A DNA stretch of 49,711 bases from Oryzisolibacter propanilivorax (GCF_900103645.1 NZ_FNHP01000015.1:1-49711); one strand, 5' to 3'. Shown: positions 37,343 through 45,253, counted from the first letter of the stretch. Notes: generated by a model from the sequence alone, not told the origin. Numbers and translations: made by a program.

Positions 37343-37717
37343 TCAAGGCTCGGCCCTCGGCTGAACCACGGCCTTCATGATCCGGCTCATTTCGTCCTGG
37401 GTGGCCTCGATCCGGCCCAGCAGGGCCAGGATGGTCGCCTCGCCGAACTGGAGCGTTCGCACGTCATCGGTCAGCCAGAGCTTGAGCAGGCCGCCAAGGC
37501 GGCCAAGGTCGCCGTTGACGCGCACCAGCTCGCGCACGTGCTGGTAGTCCATGACGCCCTTGATCTGGTAGCCCTGGCCCACGTCGCGCAGATAGCGCGC
37601 CACGCTGACGCCCGCCCTCTTGGCGTTCGCCTCGATCTCGTCTTTCTCTTCGGGGAACACCGGCACCCGCAGGTGCTGCCGCCGCCGGCGGCCGTGTTCC
37701 TTTTCGTCGTTCTCCAT
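37343..37717 (-). CDS. traJ: oriT-binding relaxosome protein TraJ
   Basis: 124 residues (RK2 form about 123), basic N-terminus and ribbon-helix-helix-like DNA-binding part (RVPVFPEEKDEIEANAKRAG). TraJ binds the dyad beside nic and recruits TraI. First gene of the leftward tra operon. Confidence 0.93.
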   Translation of the reverse strand: MENDEKEHGRRRRQHLRVPVFPEEKDEIEANAKRAGVSVARYLRDVGQGYQIKGVMDYQHVRELVRVNGDLGRLGGLLKLWLTDDVRTLQFGEATILALLGRIEATQDEMSRIMKAVVQPRAEP

Positions 37718-37810
37718 GCCTCGCCTCGTCTCTCATGCCGGCGGTAGCCGGCTGCCTCGCAGAGCAGGATGACCCGTTGAGCGCCCCCGGCGCGAATAAG
37801 GGACAGTGAA

Positions 37811-38030
37811 GATAGATAACCGGCTCGCCGGTTAGCTAACTTCACACATCCTGCCCGCCTTACGGCGTTAATAACACCAAGGAAAGTCTACACCAGCCAT
37901 TACGATTTATCCGCAACTATCGCGCTATCAGGCCGCAAAAGCAGCAACGGATATAGCGAAAACCGCCACAATGGCCCATAATGCCGCTATCGAAGCGTGC
38001 CAATGCACGCCGATAGCGGACTTTTTGCGT
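37811..38030 (+). other. oriT: Origin of transfer oriT
   Basis: TraJ dyad TAACCGGC/GCCGGTTA (37817-37824, 37827-37834) is followed 13 bases later by ATCCTGCCCGCC, where the IncP nic falls after ATCCTG (37853/37854). The AT-richer stretch to about 37980 fits the bent TraK-binding region. A strong hairpin at 37984-38019 (9+6 bp arms, 4-base loop) with TTTTT at 38022-38026 follows. The divergent traJ and traK promoters should lie here. The 373 bases between traJ and traK hold no gene. Confidence 0.93.
37984..38026 (+). terminator. Terminator-like hairpin in the traK leader
   Basis: CCGCTATCG (37984-37992) pairs with CGATAGCGG (38011-38019), and GCGTGC (37995-38000) with GCACGC (38005-38010), separated by a two-base bulge. 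Five T follow at 38022-38026. It could attenuate traK transcription or be a TraK/relaxosome structure. Confidence 0.5.
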
Positions 38031-38090
38031 TTCCGTAGCGCCGCTTAGTAGCGTTACATTTGCGATGAGAGGATTAGATGGACGAACACG

Positions 38091-38489
38091 ATGCCAAAGA
38101 CCTACCCCGAAGAGCTGGCTGAATGGGTGAAGGGACGGGAAGCCAAGAAGCCGCGCCAGGACAAGCACGTGGTCGCGTTCCTGGCCGTCAAGAGCGACGT
38201 TCAAGCGGCGCTCGATGCGGGCTATGCGATGAAAACGATCTGGGAGCACATGAAGGAAACCGGCCGGCTGCGCTGTCGGTACGAAACCTTCACCCAGCAC
38301 GTGAAGCGGTACATCAAGGCCGCGCCGGTAGCTTCCCCGCCGCCTCCCGCCACTCCCCCGGACAGCCAGCCCAAGGGCGCGAAGCCCGAGCCGAAGGCCG
38401 CCCCGCCGGCCTCGGAATCCAAGAGTGAGCCGCCCAAGATCGGCGGCTTCACGTTTGATGCGACTCCAAAGAAAGAGGATTTACTGTAA
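38091..38489 (+). CDS. traK: oriT-binding protein TraK
   Basis: 132 residues (RK2 134). The N-terminal half is a basic DNA-binding part (YPEELAEWVKGREAKKPRQD). The middle is Pro/Ala-rich and the end acidic. TraK wraps the curved half of oriT and exposes nic. The start at 38091 has only a weak ribosome site. The stop overlaps traL by one base. Confidence 0.92.
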   Translation: MPKTYPEELAEWVKGREAKKPRQDKHVVAFLAVKSDVQAALDAGYAMKTIWEHMKETGRLRCRYETFTQHVKRYIKAAPVASPPPPATPPDSQPKGAKPEPKAAPPASESKSEPPKIGGFTFDATPKKEDLL

Positions 38490-39214
38490 TGGCGAAAATT
38501 CACATGGTTCTGCAAGGCAAGGGCGGCGTCGGCAAGTCGATGATCGCGGCCACCATCGCGCAGTACAAAGCCGGCAAGGGACAGAAGCCGCTTTGCATCG
38601 ACACCGATCCGGTGAACGCGACGTTCGAGGGCTACAAAGCCCTCAACGTGCGCCGGCTCAACATCATGGACGGCGACGAGATCAACACCCGGAATTTCGA
38701 CGCCCTGGTCGAGATGATCGCGTCGGCCGAGGGCGACGTCATCATCGACAACGGGGCCAGCTCGTTCGTGCCGCTGTCGCACTACCTCATCAGCAACCAG
38801 GTGCCGGCGCTGCTCCAGGACATGGGCCACGAACTCGTGGTGCATACGGTCGTCACCGGCGGCCAGGCCCTGGTGGACACGGTGAGCGGCTTCGCCCAGC
38901 TCGCCAGCCAGTTCCCGGCCGAATGCCTGTTCGTGGTCTGGCTGAACCCGTATTGGGGGCCAATCGAGCACGAGGGCAAGGGGTTCGAGCAGTTGAAGGC
39001 GTACACGACCAACAAGGGCCGTGTGTCCGCCATCATCCAGATTCCGGCGCTGAAAGAGGAAACCTACGGCCGCGACTTCGCCGAAATGCTCCAGGATCGG
39101 CGCACCTTCGATGAGGCCCTGGCCGATTCGGCGCTCACGATCATGACGCGGCAGCGGCTCAAGATCGTGAAAACCCAGCTCTTCGCCCAGCTCGAAAACG
39201 CGGCGGTGCTCTGA
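38489..39214 (+). CDS. traL: TraL, ParA-like ATPase of the leader operon
   Basis: 241 residues. A deviant Walker A motif GKGGVGKS (near 10-17) opens the protein, and IDTDPVNATFEGYK follows. MinD/ParA-type P-loop protein; in RK2 it is not strictly essential for transfer and its client is unknown. It shares one base with each of traK and traM. Confidence 0.9.
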   Translation: MAKIHMVLQGKGGVGKSMIAATIAQYKAGKGQKPLCIDTDPVNATFEGYKALNVRRLNIMDGDEINTRNFDALVEMIASAEGDVIIDNGASSFVPLSHYLISNQVPALLQDMGHELVVHTVVTGGQALVDTVSGFAQLASQFPAECLFVVWLNPYWGPIEHEGKGFEQLKAYTTNKGRVSAIIQIPALKEETYGRDFAEMLQDRRTFDEALADSALTIMTRQRLKIVKTQLFAQLENAAVL

Positions 39215-39654
39215 TGGCGGCCGACGACAAGATCGAGGAGCTGATACGGGAGATCGCGGCCAAGCACGGCATCGCCGTGGGCCGCGACGATCCGATCTTG
39301 ATCCTCCAGACCATCAACATGAAGCTGATGCAGGACAGCGCATCGGCCCAGCAGGAAATCTTGGACGCCTTCAAGTCGGAACTGGAGTCCATCGCCCACC
39401 GATGGGGTGATGACGCCAAGGGAAAGGCGGAAAGGACGCTCAACGCGGCGTTGGCGGCCAGCAAGGACGCCATGACGCGGGGAATGCAGGAGGGCGCGAA
39501 GGCGGCCGCCGAGGCCGTGCGGCGTGAGGTTGAGGCGGTGACGGCGCAGCTCGTCGCGCCGATCCGCGAGGCGCGGCGCGTCGCCATGATGAACATGGTC
39601 GCGGCCGGCATGGCGGTCGTGGCCGCCGGCCTGGCCCTGTGGGCCTCGCTGTAG
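39214..39654 (+). CDS. traM: TraM, transfer protein with C-terminal membrane anchor
   Basis: 146 residues. A helical, charged N-terminal part is followed by one C-terminal membrane span (MMNMVAAGMAVVAAGLALWA). Last gene of traKLM. Codons for DDAKGK contain the reverse complement of TTCCCTTGGCGT at 39413-39424. Its stop is followed at once by a half dyad unit. Confidence 0.9.
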   Translation: MAADDKIEELIREIAAKHGIAVGRDDPILILQTINMKLMQDSASAQQEILDAFKSELESIAHRWGDDAKGKAERTLNAALAASKDAMTRGMQEGAKAAAEAVRREVEAVTAQLVAPIREARRVAMMNMVAAGMAVVAAGLALWASL

Positions 39655-39655
39655 A

Positions 39656-39819
39656 TGGCGATGCGGGATCTCATCGTCAGAACTGGCGATGGTCGACCGC
39701 GCCGGCGGCATCGCCAGGTTCGGCGATGCTGGCCAGCTCCCGGCATCGTCGCTTGTGACGATGCTGCAGGATGATTCCACCAGGCCCTCGGCGGGCCTCC
39801 CTCGCCAGAAATGGCGATG
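39656..39819. repeat. Dyad repeats D1-D4 plus a half unit
   Basis: Half unit TGGCGATG at 39656-39663. Full 20-bp units at 39672-39691, 39709-39728, 39744-39763 and 39800-39819. D4 (CCTCGCCAGAAATGGCGATG) is followed by CTCGAG and a terminator exactly like A1 beside trfA. The 202 bases between traM and kfrC contain nothing else. Confidence 0.87.
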
Positions 39820-39825
39820 CTCGAG

Positions 39826-39858
39826 AAAAAAGCCCGGCGACCGCCGGGCTTCGTTTTT
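39826..39858. terminator. Bidirectional terminator between traM and kfrC
   Basis: Stem AGCCCGG (39831-39837) with CCGGGCT (39844-39850), flanked by six A on the left (39826-39831) and five T on the right (39854-39858). It serves rightward traKLM and leftward kfrABC. The kfrC stop lies at its edge. Confidence 0.88.
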
Positions 39859-40510
39859 ATGCGGGCCTGGCTGACAGGCCCAAGGACTGCGATCTCCCTG
39901 GCCGCTCCTGGGCCTGGGATTGCTTGCGCTCCTGCTCCTGCTTGCGCATCAGCAGCTCATGCCGGCGGGCGGCCTCGCGCATGGCATCCCAATCGGAAGC
40001 CAGCTCGGGGTTCTCGGCGCGCATCTTGCGCGTCGCCAGCTCTTCGATCTTCGGCGAGTGCAGGCCCATGCCTTCCTTGATCTCGCGGACGGCCTCCAGG
40101 CGCGCGTGAAGCGTCTGCAAGCGGGCCTGCTGCTGCGCCTGCTGGTTCTGCCAGGCTCGCTTAGAGCCGGGCAAGGAAAGCCGGCCAGGCGCGGACGCCT
40201 GGGTCTGCTGCAAACGGGCCTGCTGCCGGTCGATCAGGTTTTCTAGCCTGTCCTCGATGTGCTCCACCTGGTCGTGCTTGGCCTGCACGTAGAGCGCCAG
40301 GGTTTCGGGGTAGGACTGCTCGACCGGGGCCGCCTCTAGGGTGGCCTGCTGCTCGATCTCGGCCGCCTGGGCGGCCTCCAGCAAGTCGGCTCCGGTGTCC
40401 TCGCGCGAAGCGCCGAAGGCGGCACCGCCGAGGGTGGCCGGCGCGCTGACGCGGGCCGGCTTGGTGGCGCGGCTCTCGGTGCCGCTGCCGGGGATGGTGA
40501 GTCGTTTCAA
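39857..40510 (-). CDS. kfrC: KfrC (upf54.4), coiled-coil stability protein
   Basis: 217 residues, Gln/Arg/Glu-rich with long coiled-coil stretches (QVEHIEDRLENLIDRQQARL, about 80-150). In R751, KfrA, KfrB and KfrC interact and aid stable maintenance. Last gene of the kfr operon. The KorB operator at 40525-40537 lies between it and kfrB. Confidence 0.85.
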   Translation of the reverse strand: MKRLTIPGSGTESRATKPARVSAPATLGGAAFGASREDTGADLLEAAQAAEIEQQATLEAAPVEQSYPETLALYVQAKHDQVEHIEDRLENLIDRQQARLQQTQASAPGRLSLPGSKRAWQNQQAQQQARLQTLHARLEAVREIKEGMGLHSPKIEELATRKMRAENPELASDWDAMREAARRHELLMRKQEQERKQSQAQERPGRSQSLGLSARPA

Positions 40511-40524
40511 GGGCGTGCCTCCTT

Positions 40525-40537
40525 TTTAGCCGCTAAA
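40525..40537. promoter_or_regulatory. KorB operator between kfrB and kfrC
   Basis: TTTAGCCGCTAAA, perfect, in the 28-base gap. Confidence 0.9.
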
Positions 40538-40538
40538 G

Positions 40539-40886
40539 CTACATGGAGCGCCCCCGCGTCAGTTTCGGGGCCTCTGCGGCGACTGCCGCCTTGCCCTGGG
40601 CGTTGTAGCTGATGCTCTTTGCGCTCCCAATTTCAGGTACTTTATCGAAATCTGACCGAGCGTGCATGACAAAGTTCTTGCCGATCTGCTGGTACACGTT
40701 GGTGGCGTCGGCATGAACGATCACGCCGGCGTGGGTCTGCTTCTTGTCGGCCGCTTGGGCCGTGTACAGGTTGTAGATGCCGGGCTTCAACGCGCCCGCC
40801 TTGTCTACTTTCTGATTCGTCCAAGCGCCGTCCTTTTCGGCCTGAACGATGCGTTGACCGTTCATGACCAAGAGGCGTTCTTTCAT
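40539..40886 (-). CDS. kfrB: KfrB (upf54.8)
   Basis: 115 residues of the KfrB domain family (LVMNGQRIVQAEKDGAWTNQ, KPGIYNLYTA, GKNFVMHARSDF). Partner of KfrA and KfrC in the IncP-1beta stability system. It is 170 bases after kfrA, and a hairpin between them (40955-40986) may limit read-through. Confidence 0.87.
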   Translation of the reverse strand: MKERLLVMNGQRIVQAEKDGAWTNQKVDKAGALKPGIYNLYTAQAADKKQTHAGVIVHADATNVYQQIGKNFVMHARSDFDKVPEIGSAKSISYNAQGKAAVAAEAPKLTRGRSM

Positions 40887-40954
40887 CGGGCACTCCTATG
40901 GTTGCCGTAGTTCTCAAAAGGGTGATGGTGGCCCCATGCAAGCCGCGCTCCAAC

Positions 40955-40986
40955 AAAAAAGCCGACCTCGGCAAAGCGAGGCCGGC
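40955..40986 (-). terminator. Terminator-like hairpin after kfrA
   Basis: Minus strand: 10-bp stem with one mismatch (40977-40986 against 40961-40970), loop of six, then six T (40955-40960). It lies 70 bases beyond the kfrA stop and before kfrB, so it may reduce kfrBC expression. Confidence 0.75.
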
Positions 40987-41056
40987 TCTTCCCAGCGGCC
41001 GGGTTGTGCGTTTTGTCAGGGTTCCAGGGTAATTTTAAGGAAAACCAACCGATTTA

Positions 41057-42088
41057 TCAGGTCTTTTTGCGTCCGCCGCTGGTCGGATCGGCCGCCCGGC
41101 CTTGCGCCATGACGGTTTCCAGGGCCTCCAGCCGGCCGCGAAGCCCGGCCGCTTCCTCGCGGGCCTGGGCAGCGTCGCGCTTCGCCTGGTCGCGCTCGCC
41201 CTGGGCGGCGGTCAGCCGCTCGGCCTGGCGGTGTGCCTCGGCCGCCATCGCCTTGCGCTGCTCCTGGTGGGCCTGCTCGGCCGCCTCGGCCTTGGCCTGC
41301 ACCTTCACCAGCTCCGCGCGCACCTGGTCGCGCTCGGCGGCGGCCGCCTCGGTGGCCTTCCGCTGCTCGGCCTGAGCGGCGCGCGCCTGGTCGGTCGCCT
41401 GGTTCGCCCGCTCCAGGTCGGCACGCAGCTCGCCGGCGCGGCGCTCGATCTCGGCGGTACGGCTGTTCGCGGCCGCGAGGTCGGCCCGCAGGGCCTCCAC
41501 CTGGTCGGCGCTGGCCGTGGCCCTCTCCTGGGCCTTGTCGCGCTCTGCGCGCGCCTGGCGGGCTTCCTGATGGGCGTGATCCAGCTCCGTGCGCAGCTCG
41601 CCGGCCCTGGCCTCGGCCGTGGCCGCGCGCTCGCTGGTCGCCGCGAGCTTGCCGCGCAGCTCGTCGGCCTCGCCCTTGGCGGCCGCCTCGACGGCCTCCA
41701 GGGCCGCGATGCGGGCCTTGGCCTCGTCCAGCTCGCCGGTGAGCTGGTCGGCCAGCTCTGCGGCTTCCTGGCGCGCTGCTTCCGTCTCCTGGCGCACGGC
41801 CTCCAGCGCCTCGCGCTCGGCGGCCAGGCGGTTGTTCGCCATTTCCAGCGCCACGGCCCACAAGTCGCCGCCCAGCTCGGCCAGCTTGTCAGTGATCGCC
41901 TGCGGTGCCGGCTCGCGGATCGGGGCGGCCTGGCTGGCCTTGCGTGCGCGCCACTCGTTCATCGCCTCGCTGATGGTGGTGAAGCTGCCGCTGCCGAGCT
42001 GCTTGCGCACGTTCGCCAGCGTGGGGTTCTGGCCGGCCGCGTCCAGTTCGTCGGCCACCGCAAATATCTGCTCCTTCGAGATCGCCAT
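41057..42088 (-). CDS. kfrA: KfrA, DNA-binding coiled-coil protein
   Basis: 343 residues from MAISKEQIFAVADEL (42088), with GGAGG just upstream. An N-terminal helix-turn-helix (PTLANVRKQLGSGSFTTISEAM) is followed by an almost continuous alpha-helical coiled coil from about 80 to 320 (Ala/Arg/Glu heptads). It is an autorepressor and nucleoid-like organiser that supports plasmid maintenance. Its likely operator is the 13-bp inverted repeat at 42109-42145. Confidence 0.94.
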   Translation of the reverse strand: MAISKEQIFAVADELDAAGQNPTLANVRKQLGSGSFTTISEAMNEWRARKASQAAPIREPAPQAITDKLAELGGDLWAVALEMANNRLAAEREALEAVRQETEAARQEAAELADQLTGELDEAKARIAALEAVEAAAKGEADELRGKLAATSERAATAEARAGELRTELDHAHQEARQARAERDKAQERATASADQVEALRADLAAANSRTAEIERRAGELRADLERANQATDQARAAQAEQRKATEAAAAERDQVRAELVKVQAKAEAAEQAHQEQRKAMAAEAHRQAERLTAAQGERDQAKRDAAQAREEAAGLRGRLEALETVMAQGRAADPTSGGRKKT

Positions 42089-42108
42089 GTCGGGCCTCCT
42101 TTGGCCGG

Positions 42109-42187
42109 TTGTATGTTGTAGCGTGAAGCATACTACAACATACAACACTACGCAAGCGGTTTAGCTGAACTTTTTTTAGCGGCTAAA
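42109..42187 (-). promoter_or_regulatory. kfrA promoter with KfrA, KorA and KorB sites
   Basis: Minus strand: TTGCGT (42150-42155), 17-base spacer, TATGCT (42127-42132). TTGTATGTTGTAG (42109-42121) and CTACAACATACAA (42133-42145) are perfect 13-bp inverted arms over spacer and start, presumably the KfrA operator. A KorA site with one mismatch (GTTTAGCTGAAC, 42159-42170) and a perfect KorB site (42175-42187) lie upstream. Confidence 0.87.
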
Positions 42188-42195
42188 ACGCGGGC

Positions 42196-42222
42196 AAAAA
42201 AAGCCCCGCTCGATGGCGGGGC
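42196..42222 (-). terminator. Terminator of the korA-incC-korB operon
   Basis: Minus strand: 7-bp stem GCCCCGC/GCGGGGC (42216-42222 with 42203-42209), then seven T (42196-42202). 44 bases beyond the korB stop and just before the KorB site of the kfrA promoter. Confidence 0.87.
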
Positions 42223-42266
42223 GATGGGTGGGGGTCGGTGGTCGGCGATGCCCGGCGCTGGGCGTG

Positions 42267-43316
42267 TCAGCCCTCCAGCAGCGCGACAAGCTGCACGGTG
42301 CCAAGGTCGGCCTCGAACTCCTGGCCGTCATCCTCGTATTTGAGCCAGGCCCAGCCCTCGGCCGGGGGCCGGCGGTTGAGGATCAGCCGTGCCGGCCGGT
42401 CGTCGTGCTTGACCTGGATGATGGCCTTCTTGAGCTTGTCGGGGTCGGCCTCCTTCGGCTCCTTCTTCCCCTTGGCGTCATCATCCTGCGGCCCCTGCTC
42501 GCCGTCGCCGGCCTCGGCGTCGGTCTTGCCGGTCAGCGCATCGACGGTGTTGGGATCACGGTCGCCGTCCTCGTGACTGCGCTTGTCCTCCAGGAACTCG
42601 CGCAGCAGCTTCACCGAGCCGCGCGTCAGCTCCTGGCTGTCGTCGGCCAGCCAGGCGGCCACCTCGTCGGGGTTCTTCTTGTAGGCCGTCACCAGCTCGT
42701 TGATGACAGTCACGTCCTTGCCCCGGCCGCTATTGAACGCCTCGGCAATGGGTTCGGGCAAGTCCAGCAGCGTGACGTGCTGCGTGACGAAGGCCGGCGA
42801 CTTGCCGATCTCCTTGGCGATCTCGCCCTTCTTCTTGCCCTTCGCCAGCTCGCGGCCGATGAAGTCGGCGATCTCACGCGCCGTCAGCTCGTTGCGTTGC
42901 AGGTTCTCGATAACCTGGTCGGCCTCGTTGTAGTCGTTGTCGATGAAGGCCGGGATCGTGGTCTTGTGCGCCCACTTCGAGCCGCGATAGCGCCGCGCGC
43001 CGTGGTTGATGAGGTAGCGCCCCGGTGCGTCCGGGTTCTCGCGCACGCTGATGGGCGACTTCACGCCGCGCGCTTTGATCGTCTCGCCGATCTCCGCGAT
43101 GCTCTCCGGCGAGAAGCCGGGGTTGTCGGCCGTGCGCGGCTGGTGCGGGTCTTCGTCGATCAGGTCAAGCGGCAGCTCCTGCGGGCCTGCGCCGCCGGCG
43201 TTGGCCGCCGGCTGCTCGTTCAGCAGGCCGGCCAGGTCGCCCAGCCCGTCCAGGCCCAGCCCGGACGATTGCGGCTTGTCCTGCTCCTTCTTCTTGGCGT
43301 TGGTCTTGGCGCTCAT
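42267..43316 (-). CDS. korB: Global repressor and partition protein KorB (ParB family)
   Basis: 349 residues from MSAKTNAKKKEQ, whose ATG overlaps the incC stop. The ParB N-terminal domain carries PLDLIDEDPHQPR and the nucleotide-binding-type motif NHGARRYRG. The operator-binding helix-turn-helix is near 170-200 (GEIAKEIGKSPAFVTQHV), then an acidic linker and a C-terminal SH3-like dimer domain. It binds the TTTAGCSGCTAAA sites listed here, silencing promoters near and far with KorA or TrbA, and serves as the ParB of the IncC system. Confidence 0.97.
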   Translation of the reverse strand: MSAKTNAKKKEQDKPQSSGLGLDGLGDLAGLLNEQPAANAGGAGPQELPLDLIDEDPHQPRTADNPGFSPESIAEIGETIKARGVKSPISVRENPDAPGRYLINHGARRYRGSKWAHKTTIPAFIDNDYNEADQVIENLQRNELTAREIADFIGRELAKGKKKGEIAKEIGKSPAFVTQHVTLLDLPEPIAEAFNSGRGKDVTVINELVTAYKKNPDEVAAWLADDSQELTRGSVKLLREFLEDKRSHEDGDRDPNTVDALTGKTDAEAGDGEQGPQDDDAKGKKEPKEADPDKLKKAIIQVKHDDRPARLILNRRPPAEGWAWLKYEDDGQEFEADLGTVQLVALLEG

Positions 43317-44395
43317 TGCGCGATCTCCATCTTCGTGAACACGTAATCCGCCAGCGCACGCACCTCCTGGGTGGCCTTCCGCGCGGCGGTCTTCTTGATC
43401 TTCCACACCGGCATCTGCTCGCCCAGCGCCTCGGCGATGCTGTCACGCGCGCCGATGCTGAACGGCAAGATGAGCTGCGGGTATGCCTGCTGCAACGTCG
43501 CCAGGTTGTTGACGTGGCGCGGCTTCCGCGCGTCCACCTTGTTCGGCACCATGCCGAGGAAGCGCAGCTTGGGGTTCTGCTTGCGCAGGTTGCTGATGAC
43601 CGCGACCATCTTCTTCATGCCCTGCAAGCTGTACGCCTCCATTTCGATGGGCGACAGCATGTAGTCGGCCGTCAGCACGGCCGCCGTCATGGCGACGCCA
43701 AGGGAGGGGGCCGTGTCGATCAGGCACACGTCGAAGAACTCGCCCAGCGCGGCCACACTGGCCCGCAGCGCGGCGGCCGCCTGGGAAAGCTCCATCTTGT
43801 CCAGGTTCGCCAGGTTGGCGTCTGCCGCGATCAGCGCCAGGCCGTCATCCTCCCGGTCAGCGAACCAGGCGCGCAGCTCGTCGCCGCCGGCGGTGAACAT
43901 GCGACTGGCGGGATAGCCCGAGTCGTGGCCGGCCAGCGTCCAGCTCGCATTGCCCTGGGTGTCCAGGTCGATCACTGCAACCCGAAGGCCGCGCTCCTGG
44001 AAGTCGAACGCCAGGTGGCAGGTTGCGAACGTCTTGCCTTGACCGCCTTTCTGAATTGCCGTGACCAGTGTTTTCATGAGTTGGGTTCCTGTTTCCTCTT
44101 TCCCTTGGCGTCGGCTTCCCAACGCTTGACGATGAACGCTTGATGCTCCGGCAGTACCGCCGTCACCCGCTCGAAGCCCTGCGGGAGCACTTCCCCCGCC
44201 ACTGCCCACACGCGGCTGACCGCTTGCGATACCGCCCCCTTGGTCAGCCCCAGCGAGGCCACAAACTCGGCCTGGGGCCTTCCATCGACCAGCACGCCGC
44301 GCGCTATGTCGATGGTCTGTTGCCCGATCTCCAGGCCCTTGATCGCCGCCTGGAATTGGGCTTCGGTTAGCCGTTTCTTCATGGAGAACACCCAT
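43313..44395 (-). CDS. incC: Partition ATPase IncC (long and short forms)
   Basis: 360 residues from the ATG at 44395 (long form). A second start at 44077 (MKTLVTAIQKGGQGKT) gives the 254-residue short form. The long form starts 13 bases before korA and its first 106 codons overlap korA in another frame, as in RK2. Deviant Walker A KGGQGKT and VIDLDTQGN show ParA type. It acts with KorB for plasmid segregation, and the long form enhances repression. Confidence 0.95.
   Translation of the reverse strand: MGVLHEETANRSPIPGGDQGPGDRATDHRHSARRAGRWKAPGRVCGLAGADQGGGIASGQPRVGSGGGSAPAGLRAGDGGTAGASSVHRQALGSRRQGKEETGTQLMKTLVTAIQKGGQGKTFATCHLAFDFQERGLRVAVIDLDTQGNASWTLAGHDSGYPASRMFTAGGDELRAWFADREDDGLALIAADANLANLDKMELSQAAAALRASVAALGEFFDVCLIDTAPSLGVAMTAAVLTADYMLSPIEMEAYSLQGMKKMVAVISNLRKQNPKLRFLGMVPNKVDARKPRHVNNLATLQQAYPQLILPFSIGARDSIAEALGEQMPVWKIKKTAARKATQEVRALADYVFTKMEIAQ
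44074..44382 (-). CDS. korA: Global repressor KorA
   Basis: 102 residues from MKKRLTEAQFQAAI. The helix-turn-helix (AEFVASLGLTKGAVSQAVSR) binds GTTTAGCTAAAC. The C-terminal module LPQGFERVTAVLPEHQAFIV is shared with TrbA and KlcB. KorA cooperates with KorB at the trfA, korA, kfrA, kleA and klcA promoters. The codons for DAKGK near the C-terminus carry TTCCCTTGGCGT on the opposite strand (44100-44111). Confidence 0.97.
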   Translation of the reverse strand: MKKRLTEAQFQAAIKGLEIGQQTIDIARGVLVDGRPQAEFVASLGLTKGAVSQAVSRVWAVAGEVLPQGFERVTAVLPEHQAFIVKRWEADAKGKRKQEPNS

Positions 44396-44454
44396 ATAAA
44401 CTCCACACCCGGTTGTTGAACAAAAGGCGGTGCCAGCCGCCGACCATGTGCAGA

Positions 44455-44500
44455 AGTTTAGCTAAACTCGCCGCCCGCGTCAAGCGTTTTAGCGGCTAAA
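44455..44500 (-). promoter_or_regulatory. korA promoter with KorA and KorB operators
   Basis: Minus strand: TTGACG (44478-44483), 17-base spacer, TAAACT (44455-44460). A perfect KorA operator (44456-44467) covers the -10 and a perfect KorB operator (44488-44500) lies just upstream of the -35. Autoregulated central control promoter. Confidence 0.93.
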
Positions 44501-44818
44501 AATGGGCGCGTGATCTTCTTTCTTGGCGTTCAACCTGGCCGCGTCAGCGGCACTCATGAAGAACGTCATCAGCGGGCCGACCGTGCGGCTCGAACCGTTG
44601 GCAAAGCACACGTCGAACTGACCGCCGGCGGTGTGCGGATCGACGCCTTCCACCAGTCGCCAGGGGTCAAGGCCCCATTCCTCGGATTGCGCGCTGTACC
44701 AATAGGCCGGCGCATCGCCGTTCAAGTCGCTGGCCGCGTACTCGCGCACCAGGACGGCCACCCGGCCGGTGTTCGGCTCCACGAATCCCGGCGGGTAGGG
44801 TAGGGTCTGTTTTTTCAT
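44489..44818 (-). CDS. kleF: KleF-like protein of the kle operon
   Basis: 109 residues (MKKQTLPYPPGFVEPNTGRV), soluble, with a DUF-like fold rich in Trp and Tyr (YWYSAQSEEWGLDPWRLVEG). It sits last in the kle operon, with its stop inside the KorB operator of the korA promoter. The symbol is given by position. RK2 KleF is longer, so homology needs checking. Confidence 0.6.
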   Translation of the reverse strand: MKKQTLPYPPGFVEPNTGRVAVLVREYAASDLNGDAPAYWYSAQSEEWGLDPWRLVEGVDPHTAGGQFDVCFANGSSRTVGPLMTFFMSAADAARLNAKKEDHAPIFSR

Positions 44819-44819
44819 G

Positions 44820-45146
44820 TCAAAGCCCCTTCGGCTTGTAGATCGAAACGAAGTAGGTGATCGCGGTCAGCACCGCGAAGTACGCCAGGAACGACCAACC
44901 GGCATACACGCCAGGCGTGTTCCAGTGGTAGAGCATCCGCACGAACTGGAAGAAGGTGGCAATCGACAGCACCCACTTGAGGATCGGCCAGACCAGCACG
45001 GTCGCCACCCATACGAACTTGACCAGGCCGGCCAGCAGGCCAGCACCGGGGGCCTTGTTGGGGGCAGCAGACGCGGCGGCAGGCTCCACCGGCGCGGGCG
45101 CGGCGGGCTGCTCGATCTCCTTGGGGAACTTGATGATGTTGGACAT
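44820..45146 (-). CDS. kleE: KleE, small membrane protein
   Basis: 108 residues from MSNIIKFPKEIEQP, the normal IncP KleE start and length. A Pro/Ala-rich N-terminus is followed by two or three membrane spans (FVWVATVLVWPILKWVLSI, WSFLAYFAVLTAITYFVSI). Part of the kle (kilE) operon linked to stable maintenance in Pseudomonas hosts. Confidence 0.88.
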   Translation of the reverse strand: MSNIIKFPKEIEQPAAPAPVEPAAASAAPNKAPGAGLLAGLVKFVWVATVLVWPILKWVLSIATFFQFVRMLYHWNTPGVYAGWSFLAYFAVLTAITYFVSIYKPKGL

Positions 45147-45231
45147 AGCTTGACCCTCCACGCGCTTACGTGTTGAATGCTGGGTGCTCCCACTCGGAAG
45201 CATGGTTACGGTGTGCCAGCACCAGGCCAAG

Positions 45232-45253
45232 CGCCCCGGATCACTCCGGGGCG
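45232..45253. terminator. Perfect hairpin in the kleA-kleE gap
   Basis: CGCCCCGGA (45232-45240) and TCCGGGGCG (45245-45253), 9-bp stem and 4-base loop, without a T run. It may attenuate the kle transcript or protect its 3' end. A second, 7-bp hairpin (GGCCCGG/CCGGGCC, 45323-45346) follows the kleA stop. Confidence 0.55.

Noticed and set aside
35911..37380. 489-codon plus-strand frame
   Set aside because: Antisense to the relaxase TraI with its catalytic residues; no ribosome site or family likeness.
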